NCBI GenBank assembly: GCA_045588245.1
Contig: JAZNDW010000028.1
Span: 1-64,000, forward strand
Origin: DTU064 sp045588245
GTDB lineage: Bacteria; Bacillota; Clostridia; Oscillospirales; CAG-272
Reading direction: 5' to 3'
Length of the DNA stretch: 64,000 bases
The notes below the pieces were generated by a model. That model was not told where the DNA came from. It was given only the letters and a program-made list of their open reading frames with translations, and made no database searches. This document shows positions 35,309 to 44,500 of the stretch, piece by piece; positions within the stretch are counted from its first letter, which is position 1, and every line of letters starts with the position of its first letter. Made by a program: the position numbers and the translations under genes.

Positions 35309-36382
35309 ATGCAAACAGAAGAGAAACGTAAGTTTATAATAAATATCCTATACATCGTTATTTTATTGGCGCTTATATATATTTTTTTTAAGCGTGCGAT
35401 CAACTTTATGATGCCGTTTTTGATTGCATACGTTATTTCCGTTGTGCTTCGTCCCGTGGTGTTGTTTTTTGAAAAAAAACTCAAGCTAAAAAATAAGGTT
35501 GCATCGATATTGGCATTACTGCTGTTTTACAGCACGATCGGCGTTTTAATAGTAGCTCTCGGCGCAAGCCTGATTTCCTATATCGCATCACAAATATCAA
35601 AGCTGCCCGCATTCTACAATAATACGATCAAGCCGCTTTTGTCTATGGCTATCGACGGTGCCATGGAGTTTCCCGAGGACTTTGACCCGACGCTCGCTGC
35701 TGCTATAGAAACACTTGCGAATAACATCTTCGGATATATCGGCAGTCTGATATCAACGCTGTCGGGTGCTATCGTTTCGCTTATTACAAGTATCGCTTCT
35801 TCGCTTCCCACAACGGTGATCGGAATCGTATTCTCCATCGTCGCTTCGTATTATTTCACTGCAGATCACGATAAAGTCAGCCAATTCGTAAAACGTCAGT
35901 TCAGCGAAGCTTCTTACAAAAAAGCAGTTGCTGTCAAAACCGCTATCTACGACATTCTTTTCGGCTATCTGAAATCGTACGCTCTGATTCTCGGAATCAC
36001 CTTCGCAGAGCTGACCGTAGCAATGCTCGTGCTCGGTGTAAAAAACTTCTTTGCCGTTGCGTTTATGATCGCAGTCTTCGATATTCTTCCCGTTGTCGGA
36101 ACGGGCACGGTCCTCATCCCTTGGACTGTCATTGAGCTTATACGCGGCAACTACGGCATGGCGATTGGACTCATCATCACTTACGTCATCGTGTTCATTA
36201 TCCGCCAGATCATCGAACCGAAGATAGTCGGCGACCGTGTAGGCTTGCATCCGCTCGTTACGCTCGTTTCAATGTTTGTCGGAACGGTGCTGTTCGGCGT
36301 TATCGGACTGTTCGGAATTCCGATAACGATGGCTATCATTATGGATCTTCATGAAAAAGATGTCATAAATTTCGTCAAATAA
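35309..36382 (+). CDS. AI-2E family transporter (YtvI/PerM-like)
   Basis: A 357-residue membrane protein of the AI-2E/PerM family, which includes YtvI of sporulating bacteria; transported substrate unknown. An N-terminal helix pair (MMPFLIAYVISVVLRPVV) is followed by a soluble helical region (about 85-175), then five or more helices with the conserved AVFDILPVVGTG and IEPKIVGDRVGLHPLVTL. AGGAGGCGATGT precedes the ATG. Its last 8 nt overlap the 3' end of spoIIE on the opposite strand. Confidence 0.88.
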   Translation: MQTEEKRKFIINILYIVILLALIYIFFKRAINFMMPFLIAYVISVVLRPVVLFFEKKLKLKNKVASILALLLFYSTIGVLIVALGASLISYIASQISKLPAFYNNTIKPLLSMAIDGAMEFPEDFDPTLAAAIETLANNIFGYIGSLISTLSGAIVSLITSIASSLPTTVIGIVFSIVASYYFTADHDKVSQFVKRQFSEASYKKAVAVKTAIYDILFGYLKSYALILGITFAELTVAMLVLGVKNFFAVAFMIAVFDILPVVGTGTVLIPWTVIELIRGNYGMAIGLIITYVIVFIIRQIIEPKIVGDRVGLHPLVTLVSMFVGTVLFGVIGLFGIPITMAIIMDLHEKDVINFVK

Positions 36383-38795
36383 CGTCGTTTGTTTTTGCGG
36401 ACGATGCCACACGTATAACACATACGGTGGCGTCGTCCTTTTTTTGTAAGCGGCGCTCGGCTTCTTTGATGATCAAATCAGCCGTGTCGGCGGTGCCCCT
36501 GTCGCAAACGTCGGAAAGAAGCGTGCATAGCCAGACTGAGTCTCTGTCATCCTCGGCAACGCCGTCAGACACCATAACGATGATATCACCTACCTCGGTG
36601 CGGACGGTCGTTTCCTCCGCGTCGAGAGAGCGAATGAGCCCGACGGGGATCGTCTTTGAATCGATGCGGAAAACCTCGCCTCCGCGCACGATGTATGAGG
36701 GAGCCGCACCGCTTTTGATGAAGTGCGCCTGACCTGTCAACAGATCAAAGTCGAGCATATCAACGGACGCAGAGCATTCTGCGCCTTTGGCGCGGATCAT
36801 GGAATTCAACATTTGAAGCGTAACGGATGCGCTGTTTCCTGCCGACATCATCTTTTCGATGAAAAGGGCGCACATACCCGATGTAAGCGCCGCTTCGCGG
36901 CCGCTTCCCATGCCGTCGCTGATCAGAGCGCAATATCGGTCCTCTCTGCAGGGAAAACCCATCGCCGAATCTCCGCAGGCGGAGCTTTCGGACTTAGTAG
37001 ACTGCCTTTTTTGGAAAATGACTGAAAAAGACGCCTCCGAGCGCATTGTGGCATTGATGCTGCCGCCTTTAAGCTCAAATTCGGGCGACGAAAACTCGCC
37101 GCCGCATACGTCTGAGGTGAGCCTGCGAAGGTCATCTTCGCCGATATGGATCTGAGAAAGCTTAAGATCGGAAATGAAAACGGTTTTTTTGCGGTTACCG
37201 AATATGCAAACTCTTTTTGCGTGTATTTTGTGCTCGCGCAGATGTGCGGCAAGCTTTTGTGAGAGCTTATGGTCGATTTCATAGTCGACTTGCCGCTCTG
37301 CGATCATGCCTGACAAAACCGACGAGATCGCACCGTAGTCAAACGCCATGATTTCGGTTTTGTCGGTGTCAATCAAGGAACGCAATAGCTCGGCATACGC
37401 TTCGTTGATTCCGCAACATAGCTCTTCGACGTGCCGACAGTTATCAGAGAGGAACGGCGGCACGTCGGTTTCGCGCAAAATACCGTTGTTAGCCACTTTA
37501 ACGGCAACTTTGTCCCATGCATCCTCCGTTTCGCCTTCGTGTTCTGTATAGCAAAAATCACGCTTTTTGCATCGGCGGCAGATCTTGCGCTTTCCGTCAG
37601 CTATAACCTCTTTTACATCGAAAAAGCTCGGACGGCAAATCCGATCTGATAAACGGTAAAGCATATCCGAAAGCCCCGAAAAAGCATTGGCACGCGCATG
37701 CAGCAAGGCATCTGTGTCTTCGCGGCGCAATCTATCCGTCAGTAGTATCGCTTCGGCGGGGACGGTGTCTGCTTTTTCTGACGGTTTTGCTGTCAATATA
37801 TCTGAGTACATGACGACGGCGGCGAGTACACCGCCAAGTAAAAACGACGGTGCGACTGCGGTGGCGATGATGTATCCACCTGCATATATTGCCCAGGAAA
37901 GTGCCGCAAGCGAGCTTGCCGCTGTCGCAATATACGGCGATGCCGAGAATAAAATGCCGGAGGTGATTGCCGCCAAAGCGAAAACGGGCATAAGAGATGG
38001 CGGTAGTATCAGCCCCATGAAAAGACCGAAAATCACACTTTTGTAGGTTCCGTATCGCTTTGCGGCACAGATCGTCATCAACATCGCCGCGGCAACGGCG
38101 ACATTTATCCCGAGAAGCGTCAGATTGCGTAAGACCGCAACGAGTGATACGACAAGTGCTGCCGCGCCTGCTTGTTTATATAAAGTAACGTCGTTTATTC
38201 CTTGCTTTGCCGTTACCGCAGAATACAAAAACGTCAGCGTCGGTGTGAGTATCACGTAAAGCAAAAATGCAAAAAGAGAAGCTAAAGAAAAATCGGCATT
38301 GATCGCTTGATAGGCACCGAGAACGGCACCGCCGATGGTGGAGACCGCCATCTTTACGCGAAGCTTGTCCTCAAAATCGAAGATGCGGCGATGCGAATCG
38401 ATGAAGATCACCGTCAAACGGCGCAAGCACAGAACCAACGTATAAACGGCAATGTCAACGGCGACCGAATCCGAAAAGATCAAAGCCGCAGTCAAAGTGC
38501 CAGCGTACGCCATCGGCGCCCATCGTCCCGAAGATGCCAAAAACGCAATACCCAAAGGGTACGTACCGATCACGATGTGCTCCGACGATAGGATGAGCGC
38601 GGCAAAATAGTACAAAAGCGGCACCGCGCTCGTCAGCGCCGCGTAAGCTGCCGACAAAATCGCCGCGACCGTATTTTTTTCCGTTCGTGCAACGGTATAT
38701 GCTTTATTAATGTTTGCCACAGCAGATAACAGAAAAGCTTTGACTTGCAGGGAAAGCCTTGATAGCTCTTTTATAGGTTCGTTTTGATTGTTCAC
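36375..38795 (-). CDS. spoIIE: Stage II sporulation protein E (SpoIIE)
   Basis: Septum-associated PP2C phosphatase that dephosphorylates SpoIIAA to activate sigma-F in the forespore; 806 residues. The N-terminal half (about 45-330) has about ten transmembrane helices. The central region has a Cys cluster (CRRCKKRDFCYTEH, near residue 400-415). The C-terminal PP2C domain (about 590-806) shows ALISDGMGSGREAALTS, the metal-binding Asp motif, and MVSDGVAEDD. It starts with GTG, GGAGG lying 9 nt upstream. Presence marks a spore former. A Spo0A-like site lies upstream. Confidence 0.95.
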   Translation of the reverse strand: MNNQNEPIKELSRLSLQVKAFLLSAVANINKAYTVARTEKNTVAAILSAAYAALTSAVPLLYYFAALILSSEHIVIGTYPLGIAFLASSGRWAPMAYAGTLTAALIFSDSVAVDIAVYTLVLCLRRLTVIFIDSHRRIFDFEDKLRVKMAVSTIGGAVLGAYQAINADFSLASLFAFLLYVILTPTLTFLYSAVTAKQGINDVTLYKQAGAAALVVSLVAVLRNLTLLGINVAVAAAMLMTICAAKRYGTYKSVIFGLFMGLILPPSLMPVFALAAITSGILFSASPYIATAASSLAALSWAIYAGGYIIATAVAPSFLLGGVLAAVVMYSDILTAKPSEKADTVPAEAILLTDRLRREDTDALLHARANAFSGLSDMLYRLSDRICRPSFFDVKEVIADGKRKICRRCKKRDFCYTEHEGETEDAWDKVAVKVANNGILRETDVPPFLSDNCRHVEELCCGINEAYAELLRSLIDTDKTEIMAFDYGAISSVLSGMIAERQVDYEIDHKLSQKLAAHLREHKIHAKRVCIFGNRKKTVFISDLKLSQIHIGEDDLRRLTSDVCGGEFSSPEFELKGGSINATMRSEASFSVIFQKRQSTKSESSACGDSAMGFPCREDRYCALISDGMGSGREAALTSGMCALFIEKMMSAGNSASVTLQMLNSMIRAKGAECSASVDMLDFDLLTGQAHFIKSGAAPSYIVRGGEVFRIDSKTIPVGLIRSLDAEETTVRTEVGDIIVMVSDGVAEDDRDSVWLCTLLSDVCDRGTADTADLIIKEAERRLQKKDDATVCVIRVASSAKTNDVI

Positions 38796-38840
38796 GACTC
38801 ACGTCCTCCAATAAATCGGGATTTTTAATTTCCCCACCAT

Positions 38841-38887
38841 TTTATACGCAAGTGTGCCGTGTGGGCGGTCGAAAGCGGACTGTCGCG
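38841..38887 (-). promoter_or_regulatory. Possible Spo0A-controlled promoter of spoIIE
   Basis: On the minus strand TATAAA (38841-38846) is a good -10 without a -35 at normal spacing. At about -34 to -40 sits TTCGACC (38867-38873), one base from the 0A box TTCGACA, and further up CGCGACA (38881-38887), two bases off. In Bacillus spoIIE is a sigma-A/Spo0A promoter, so this fits, but the match is short. The rest of the gap 38796-39104 holds only the hflC terminator. Confidence 0.4.
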
Positions 38888-39030
38888 TTGTAGCCGTAAA
38901 AATCGGTTAATGACCGCGAACGTGCGGAAATGTCGTTGGCTGAGTATTTTCCGTGCGAGAAGGGAAGGTGGTTGTCGCTCTTGGTCAAGTACCCGATGAA
39001 AAGTATCGTCCGAAAAATATTTTTCGTCAA

Positions 39031-39070
39031 AAAAGAACCAACGCCGTTGGAAATCGACGTTGGTTCTTTT
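39031..39070 (-). terminator. Terminator of hflK-hflC
   Basis: AAAAGAACCAACG pairs with CGTTGGTTCTTTT (13 bp, 14-nt loop); on the minus strand it runs into TTTTTTGACG. Confidence 0.85.
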
Positions 39071-39104
39071 GTATACTGTATATATTTACATTTCCTACCG
39101 TGAA

Positions 39105-40034
39105 TTATTCGGTAACTTCCTCGCTGTCGGCTTGAAAATTGCCCGCAAGTATATTTCCGAGCACGGAGTCAGAACCGAGAATAACGGTTTTTTCGTCACC
39201 CGAAAGGGTAGCCTTGAGAGCTTCCAGCGCACGTGTAAATTCATAGAATTCCTTTTTGTCGTCCGTGTTGTAAGCTTCTGCGAGCAGACGCATATATTCA
39301 GCCTCGCCTTCAGCTTCGATGCGAGCAGCTTCTGCGGTCGCATCGGAGATGATGATGTTGACTTGCTTGTTGACCTCGTTGCGGATGAGGGAAGCCTCGT
39401 ATTCACCGTTTGCTGTATATTCGGCAGCGATTCGTTCACGGTCGGAGATCATACGCTCGTAAACTGCCTGTTCGTTTGCTTCGGGCAGGTCAAAACGCTT
39501 GATCTTAACGTCGATAACGGTGATACCGTACACCTTTGCATTGTCGGAAACCTCCGTCGTAATGCCTGCGTAGATGTCGTTACGCTCGCTCGCATCGTCC
39601 TGATTAATGATGTCGTCCTGATTGAGTCTACCCATAAGGTTTTTGAGCGAATTGTACGTTAATGCATCAAGTCGGGTTTCAGCTTCGCTGATCGAACCTA
39701 CCGCCTGATAGAACGTTTTCGGATCGGTGATCTTCCAGGTGAGGTAGCTGTCGACGGTCATGCTTTTCTGGTCGGCAGTCAAAACTTCGGACGCGGGGAT
39801 GTCATATAAAAGCACCGTCTTCGGGAATGTACGCACCTCGTCTATGAAGGGCATCTTGAAGTGAAGTCCCGCATTTTCGGTGATGATCTCAATTTTTGAG
39901 AAACGGAATACGCAGGCGTATTCGTTCTCGGCAACGGTATAAAATGAGTTAAAAAGCACAACGACGGCGACGACCGCAAGGATAGCCAACACGACGATGA
40001 CACTTACTTTAGCTTTGGATTTTGCCATGATCAT
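39105..40034 (-). CDS. hflC: HflC, SPFH-domain membrane protein
   Basis: Partner of HflK in the SPFH/band-7 complex, which in E. coli cages FtsH and modulates membrane proteolysis. It has 309 residues: one N-terminal transmembrane helix (about 10-30), the SPFH domain (about 30-200; NEYACVFRF, TENAGLHFKMPFIDEV), and a coiled-coil region rich in Ala/Glu (about 200-270; NIIISDATAEAARIEAEGEAEYMRLLAEAY in segments). Two starts 6 nt apart are possible (40034 and 40028). hflK ends 31 nt upstream. Confidence 0.92.
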   Translation of the reverse strand: MIMAKSKAKVSVIVVLAILAVVAVVVLFNSFYTVAENEYACVFRFSKIEIITENAGLHFKMPFIDEVRTFPKTVLLYDIPASEVLTADQKSMTVDSYLTWKITDPKTFYQAVGSISEAETRLDALTYNSLKNLMGRLNQDDIINQDDASERNDIYAGITTEVSDNAKVYGITVIDVKIKRFDLPEANEQAVYERMISDRERIAAEYTANGEYEASLIRNEVNKQVNIIISDATAEAARIEAEGEAEYMRLLAEAYNTDDKKEFYEFTRALEALKATLSGDEKTVILGSDSVLGNILAGNFQADSEEVTE

Positions 40035-40065
40035 AATTACCTTTCTTTAGTATTGTTGCGGTGAA

Positions 40066-41061
40066 TCAGTTGCCCGACGGAGGAGCTACAGTTGATTCGA
40101 TAAGGCTTTCAAGCGGGAGCAGCATTTCAATGTTGCTTCCGTCGCTCGCTGTGTTAAGGTATACCTTAACGTTAGGCAGAACTTCGCAAATCATTTCATA
40201 GTACATACGTGTGCGGGTTATGGATGGCGCATTCGCGTATTCGGTATACATCGCCTCAAACATAGCAACAGCTTCTTTAGCCTCGTTGATACGGTTCTGC
40301 TTTAAGTATTCGGCATTCTGCAAGAGGGCGTTTGCCTCGGCATTTGCGGCAGGTATCTGCGCATTCTGGAAAGCTTCCGCTTCGTTGATAACCTTTTCAG
40401 CGGACTGTTTCGCCGTTTCAACAGCCTTGAATGCCGCCGTTACCGTTTCTGTCGGAGGTTCGCTGTCCTGAATGGAAACGTCAACAAGAACAAGACCGAT
40501 GTCATAGGATGTAAGGATCTCCGCGATAAGATCCTTTACCTTGATCTGAATTTCAGGTTTACCGTCTGTCAGCACGCTGTCAACGTCGGTTGAGCCGACG
40601 ACGCTGCGGATCTGGCTCTGAACGAGATTCTTAAGAATAAGATCGGGTTCAGCGGAGCTGTACAGATATTTCACAGGATCGGATATTTTATACTGAACGA
40701 AGAAATCGACGTTAACGATGTTATAATCTCCCGTGATCATTTTGCTTTCCTCTTCCTTGACGACTACGGTGGCGTCAGGCTCGGAGGTGTAGCCGATCTC
40801 GATCTTCTGATATACGTTGACCTCGACCATTTCTACCTTTTGTATGCCGAAGGGGAGCTTGAAATGGATGCCTGCTTCGGTTGTGTCGGTAACCTTGCCT
40901 AAAGTTGTAACGACGGCGCGTTCCTGCTCGTCAACCGTATACCAGCAGCTTCCGATTACAGAAAACACAAGAATGAGGATAACGCCCCAGACTATATACG
41001 TCTTATACTTGCCGAAGTTGATCGGCTTTTTGGTTTTGTCGAAAAATTCCGAATTGTTCAT
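40066..41061 (-). CDS. hflK: HflK, SPFH-domain membrane protein
   Basis: A 331-residue partner of HflC. One N-terminal transmembrane helix (about 21-42), SPFH core beginning YTVDEQERAVVTTLGKVTDTTEAG, then the KLPFGIQKVEMV segment, and a C-terminal coiled coil (about 215-280) rich in Ala, Gln and Asn. It lacks the Gly-rich N-terminal arm of E. coli HflK. AAAGGAAAAACAA precedes the ATG. Promoter at 41110-41138; no ftsH gene adjacent. Confidence 0.92.
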   Translation of the reverse strand: MNNSEFFDKTKKPINFGKYKTYIVWGVILILVFSVIGSCWYTVDEQERAVVTTLGKVTDTTEAGIHFKLPFGIQKVEMVEVNVYQKIEIGYTSEPDATVVVKEEESKMITGDYNIVNVDFFVQYKISDPVKYLYSSAEPDLILKNLVQSQIRSVVGSTDVDSVLTDGKPEIQIKVKDLIAEILTSYDIGLVLVDVSIQDSEPPTETVTAAFKAVETAKQSAEKVINEAEAFQNAQIPAANAEANALLQNAEYLKQNRINEAKEAVAMFEAMYTEYANAPSITRTRMYYEMICEVLPNVKVYLNTASDGSNIEMLLPLESLIESTVAPPSGN

Positions 41062-41109
41062 TTGTTTTTCCTTTCGAAAAAGATATAGCGTTCAACGCTT
41101 ACACTATAG

Positions 41110-41138
41110 ATTATACAACGCAATCACATGATTGTCAA
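41110..41138 (-). promoter_or_regulatory. Promoter of hflK-hflC
   Basis: Minus strand TTGACA, 17-bp spacer, TATAAT: exact consensus; leader about 45 nt. Confidence 0.88.
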
Positions 41139-41204
41139 GTGAATTCCAAAGAAATTTATTAACATTTTGTAAATCATTGACTGTGGGGAAAATCGCAAAC
41201 GATA

Positions 41205-41234
41205 TTGAAAAGCGACACGGAGATATGATACAAT
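41205..41234 (+). promoter_or_regulatory. Promoter of tadA
   Basis: TTGAAA, 18-bp spacer, TACAAT with TGA extended -10; leader about 33 nt. It is divergent from the hflK promoter. Confidence 0.65.
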
Positions 41235-41272
41235 TATAAGGTATACGAACACAATAGCGAAAGGCGGCACGT

Positions 41273-41746
41273 ATGACGAACGAATGCAGTATTGACGAAA
41301 TATTTATGAGAGAAGCCATGCTTGAAGCGGAGCGTTCGGCAGAGCTCGGCGAGGTGCCTGTTGGGTGTGTTATCGTATATGACGGGCAGATCATCGCACG
41401 TGGCGCAAATGCACGCGAAACGGACAAAAACGCACTCCGTCACGCAGAGCTGACGGCGATAGACCGTGCTTGCACGGCACGCGGCGGCTGGCGCCTTTTC
41501 GGATGTACTCTCTACGTCACGCTTGAGCCGTGCCCCATGTGCGCGGGCGCCATCGTCAATTCCCGTATCGACCGCGTCGTATACGGAGCAAGCGACACGA
41601 AAGCGGGAGCTTTCGGAAGCGTACTTGACCTGAACACGTTTCCGCTGAATCACAAGCCCGAGATCACGTCGGGTGTTCTCGGCACGGAATGCGGAATGAT
41701 GCTGTCCCGATTTTTCGCGCACCTGCGTGAGTCAAGAAAAAAGTAA
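41273..41746 (+). CDS. tadA: tRNA-specific adenosine deaminase TadA
   Basis: Zinc deaminase that converts A34 to inosine in tRNA-Arg(ACG); 157 residues. The active site is RHAELTAID (His ligand and catalytic Glu) and LEPCPMCAGAIV (two Cys ligands). The N-terminal FMREAMLEAERSAELGEVPVG and the C-terminal FFAHLRESRKK match TadA. AAGGCGG precedes the ATG. Monocistronic with its own promoter and terminator. Confidence 0.96.
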   Translation: MTNECSIDEIFMREAMLEAERSAELGEVPVGCVIVYDGQIIARGANARETDKNALRHAELTAIDRACTARGGWRLFGCTLYVTLEPCPMCAGAIVNSRIDRVVYGASDTKAGAFGSVLDLNTFPLNHKPEITSGVLGTECGMMLSRFFAHLRESRKK

Positions 41747-41770
41747 AACTATAAAAAACGGTGTAAAAGG

Positions 41771-41800
41771 AAAACCGTATGGCACGTGCCATACGGTTTT
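41771..41800. terminator. Bidirectional terminator of tadA and the LOG gene
   Basis: AAAACCGTATGGC and GCCATACGGTTTT form a 13-bp stem with an ACGT loop, flanked by A- and T-rich ends on both strands. Confidence 0.9.
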
Positions 41801-41803
41801 TTG

Positions 41804-42337
41804 TTATTTACTCAAATATTCCATAATCTCTTCAGCCGTATCGCAGAAGTGACATAGGGAAAGATTATCCTCACGCATAAAGCCTTCTTCGACGGTTCGG
41901 AGCAGTAGAGCGTGAAGTTGTTCGTAACATCCGTCTACGTTATAGATCGCAATCGGTTTATTCATTCTGCCAAGCTGACACAAAACGAGCACTTCAAAAA
42001 ACTCTTCGTAAGTGCCGATGCCGCCTGGAAGCACTGCGAACGCATCGGACATATCCTCAAGCAGCGCCTTGCGCTCTCGCATCGTTTCCGTGTAGATAAA
42101 CTCGTCACATTCCTCGTAAAGAACACCCGGAACGTCGAAAAACTTCGGAGCAATTCCGACAGCAACACCGCCCGCGGCTTTGATTCCGCGAGCCGCTTCT
42201 CCCATTACGCCCGTGGCGCCGCCGCCGAACACGAGACTGTGACCGTGCCCGGGCAGCATTTTTCCGAAATCATACGCCGCTTTAAGATAGCGAGAGGGGA
42301 TGTCGTTACTCGATGCACCGAAAACACAAATTTTCAT
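41804..42337 (-). CDS. LOG family nucleoside-monophosphate phosphoribohydrolase
   Basis: A 177-residue Rossmann-like enzyme of the LOG (lysine-decarboxylase-like) family, which releases base from nucleoside 5'-monophosphates. Signatures are GGGATGVMGEAA and the catalytic PGGIGTYEEFFE. The TIGR00730-type length fits YvdD. Substrate in this organism unknown. GGAG lies 7 nt before the ATG. It follows the GDSL lipoprotein gene by 22 nt, so probably the third gene of an rnz-GDSL-LOG unit. Confidence 0.93.
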   Translation of the reverse strand: MKICVFGASSNDIPSRYLKAAYDFGKMLPGHGHSLVFGGGATGVMGEAARGIKAAGGVAVGIAPKFFDVPGVLYEECDEFIYTETMRERKALLEDMSDAFAVLPGGIGTYEEFFEVLVLCQLGRMNKPIAIYNVDGCYEQLHALLLRTVEEGFMREDNLSLCHFCDTAEEIMEYLSK

Positions 42338-42359
42338 AGTGTGCTCCTTTTTGTGATAG

Positions 42360-43427
42360 TCAGTTATATTGCTGCAGGTCGATCATGCCAATGATGGCGT
42401 CGGCGATAACCTCATGCCCCTTGGCATTGGGGTGCGGGTCTGCGGACATGAATATGGTCGCGTAATCATCGTCCGAGCCGATGAAAGCGTCGGAATTAAC
42501 GACGTCGGTCAGCTCCGAAAAAGCGCCATAAATGTTAACTACGTCATAGCCGAGCGTGTCGGCATTCTCTGTGATAACACTGTTCAAGGCTTTTACGAGG
42601 CGGTCTGTTTCGGCAGAAAGATCAAGCTCGTTTGAAATGAAATCAAGAGTCAGATCCATGTGCCTGTACGGATTGTATATCGTCTGGAAAATGATCTTTG
42701 CGTCAGGCGCGGCATCGCGTAAGAGAGAGATGATACGCGGCAATTCTACGCCGAAGTCAGCAATGCCGCTTGCTGTTTGCGTCAGTAGATCGGTATATAT
42801 CTGCGGCAGCATCATGTCGCGCAGATTCTCGTCCTGTATGGACAGATACATATAATATTCACCGAGATTATCGAGCGCGGGACCGAGAACGTTGTTGGCT
42901 CCGATGCTGACGGTGACGATGTCGGCGGCGGCGAGCTCGGGAGCGCCGCCACCCTCAAGTAGCTCGATCAGGTCGGAGCCCTTGTCGCCGCTGACAGCAT
43001 AATTGTAAACGTTTGATTTATAGCCGTCGACGGCATCGATATGGTTTCCTATGAGAGTTGAATATCTCTGTGTCATAACGGAAGGCAACGCATATCCGTA
43101 TGCGATCGAGTCGCCGAGAGCGACGTATTTTACGAAAATATCGTCGTGAGTTTCGTCAGGCTTTGCCGCAACGTCGGTGTCAGCAGGGATCTCCGTATCC
43201 GTTTCGGTGTCCGACGGTTCCGTATCGGTCGATTCCGTAATAGCATCGGTTTCGGTATCGGTTTCAGTTTCAGTTTCAGTTTCGGTTTCAGTTTCAGTGT
43301 CCGTTTCGGTTTCGGTCAAATCCGACGAATCCGTTACATCGCTGTCCGAACCGTCGGCGCAGGCAACGAATGAAAACATCAGTGCAAATATAAGCACAGT
43401 CAGTATGAACTTAAAATAATTATTCAC
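42360..43427 (-). CDS. SGNH/GDSL-hydrolase lipoprotein with Thr-Glu linker
   Basis: Surface-anchored esterase or lipase-like protein, 355 residues. The signal peptide ends at SFVAC (Cys near residue 23). A linker of about 60 residues is built almost wholly from Thr-Glu/Thr-Asp dipeptides (about residues 36-85). The SGNH domain carries block I YVALGDSIAYGY, block III GANNVLG and block V DPHPNAKGH with Asp and His. The substrate may be an acyl or acetyl ester on cell-wall or dietary polysaccharide. It starts with GTG; GAGGAA lies 8 nt upstream. Only 3 nt separate it from the RNase Z stop. Confidence 0.88.
   Translation of the reverse strand: MNNYFKFILTVLIFALMFSFVACADGSDSDVTDSSDLTETETDTETETETETETETDTETDAITESTDTEPSDTETDTEIPADTDVAAKPDETHDDIFVKYVALGDSIAYGYALPSVMTQRYSTLIGNHIDAVDGYKSNVYNYAVSGDKGSDLIELLEGGGAPELAAADIVTVSIGANNVLGPALDNLGEYYMYLSIQDENLRDMMLPQIYTDLLTQTASGIADFGVELPRIISLLRDAAPDAKIIFQTIYNPYRHMDLTLDFISNELDLSAETDRLVKALNSVITENADTLGYDVVNIYGAFSELTDVVNSDAFIGSDDDYATIFMSADPHPNAKGHEVIADAIIGMIDLQQYN
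43246..43317. repeat. Degenerate hexanucleotide tandem repeat
   Basis: About twelve consecutive six-base units of the form TTTC(A/G)G (minus strand complement encodes Thr-Glu or Thr-Asp) inside the GDSL lipoprotein gene. Unit-number change would keep frame and alter linker length by two residues per unit. Confidence 0.85.
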
Positions 43428-43430
43428 AGT

Positions 43431-44354
43431 TTATTCCTCGTTATTTTCTTCGTCGAAAAGTAAAGTGATGCTTCGACCGTCGTGCCCGCATTCGGCGGCA
43501 GGAAATATGGCGCACGCTTCGTTCATATAGTCAGACGGATTCGGCATAGAAGGAGAAAAATGCGTCAGCCAGAAACGGCGCGGCGACGCGTCGCGTGCAA
43601 GTGACGCCGCCTCGGCGAACGTCATGTGCTTCGTTTTGATCGCCTTGTCGTGCTTGTCTTCATCCCCGTACATTCCCTCGCAGATGAAAAGATCGGAGTC
43701 GTATGCCATCTCGGAAATAATCGGTGTCGGGCGCGTGTCCGTGCAGTATGTCACCTTGATCCCGCGTCTCTGCGGGCCAAGCACCATATCGCTCGTGTAA
43801 GTGACTCCGTCGTATTCAACGGACTCGTTTTTTTGCAGTGCATTCCAAACGCGAAGCGGAACGTTATTTGCGATAGCGCGGTCGCGGTTAAATTTTCCGA
43901 CGCGCGGAATCTGAACGGAAAAACCGTATGTCGGAAGCGTATGATTCACGCGAAACGCCGTTATGTGAAAGCCGTCGATCGTGACGGTTTCCGTGCGCTC
44001 GGTGACAGGACGGCATATAACCTCAAACGGAAGCTCGGGCGCAATAGCCAAAAGTGCACGAACGTATTTTTCGATGTGCTGTGGACCGATAATGGTAACA
44101 GGCTCGGTTCGTCCCTCGCCACCCATTGAAAGAAGCATTCCAGGCAGTCCGCTCATGTGATCGGCGTGATAGTGGGAAATGCAGATAACACCGATCGGCT
44201 TAAAGGGGAGGGAAGCGTGCTTCATGGCGATCTGTGTACCCTCGCCGCAGTCGATCATAAGGCATTTTCCGTTGTGCCGCATAAAGCAAGAGGAGAGCCA
44301 TCTGTTTTTGAGCGGTATTGTGCCGCCGCATCCTGTTAACGTAACGTCAAGCAT
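43431..44354 (-). CDS. rnz: Ribonuclease Z
   Basis: Metallo-beta-lactamase-fold endonuclease that trims tRNA 3' ends; 307 residues from the chosen start. The zinc site is visible in SHYHADHMSGLPGML (HxHxDH), the His of TYGFSVQ-region loops, and the C-terminal WLTHFSPS with the third His. Start ATG at 44354 (MLDVTLTG) is chosen; the longer frames at 44399 and 44363 put the ribosome site GAGGAGA at the wrong distance. First gene of a unit with the GDSL lipoprotein and LOG genes. Being expressed with a lipoprotein is not expected from function. Confidence 0.93.
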   Translation of the reverse strand: MLDVTLTGCGGTIPLKNRWLSSCFMRHNGKCLMIDCGEGTQIAMKHASLPFKPIGVICISHYHADHMSGLPGMLLSMGGEGRTEPVTIIGPQHIEKYVRALLAIAPELPFEVICRPVTERTETVTIDGFHITAFRVNHTLPTYGFSVQIPRVGKFNRDRAIANNVPLRVWNALQKNESVEYDGVTYTSDMVLGPQRRGIKVTYCTDTRPTPIISEMAYDSDLFICEGMYGDEDKHDKAIKTKHMTFAEAASLARDASPRRFWLTHFSPSMPNPSDYMNEACAIFPAAECGHDGRSITLLFDEENNEE

Positions 44355-44412
44355 ATTTATCATTCTCCTCTTCTTTTGATTTTGGACCGTGACAGTCAAA
44401 TTTACTTATTCG

Positions 44413-44441
44413 ATTTTATCATATCTTTCTCATTTTTTCAA
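44413..44441 (-). promoter_or_regulatory. Promoter of rnz-GDSL-LOG
   Basis: Minus strand TTGAAA, 17-bp spacer, TAAAAT with TGA extended -10; start point near 44406. Confidence 0.7.
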
Positions 44442-44463
44442 TAGTTAATACTTACAATAGAAA

Positions 44464-44490
44464 AGGGACCGTGCGGATAACACAATCCCT
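44464..44490 (-). terminator. Terminator of clpC
   Basis: AGGGATTGTG pairs with CACGGTCCCT (10 bp with two GU pairs, 7-nt loop) followed on the minus strand by TTTTCTATT. Confidence 0.75.
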
Positions 44491-44500
44491 GTGTGTTTTT

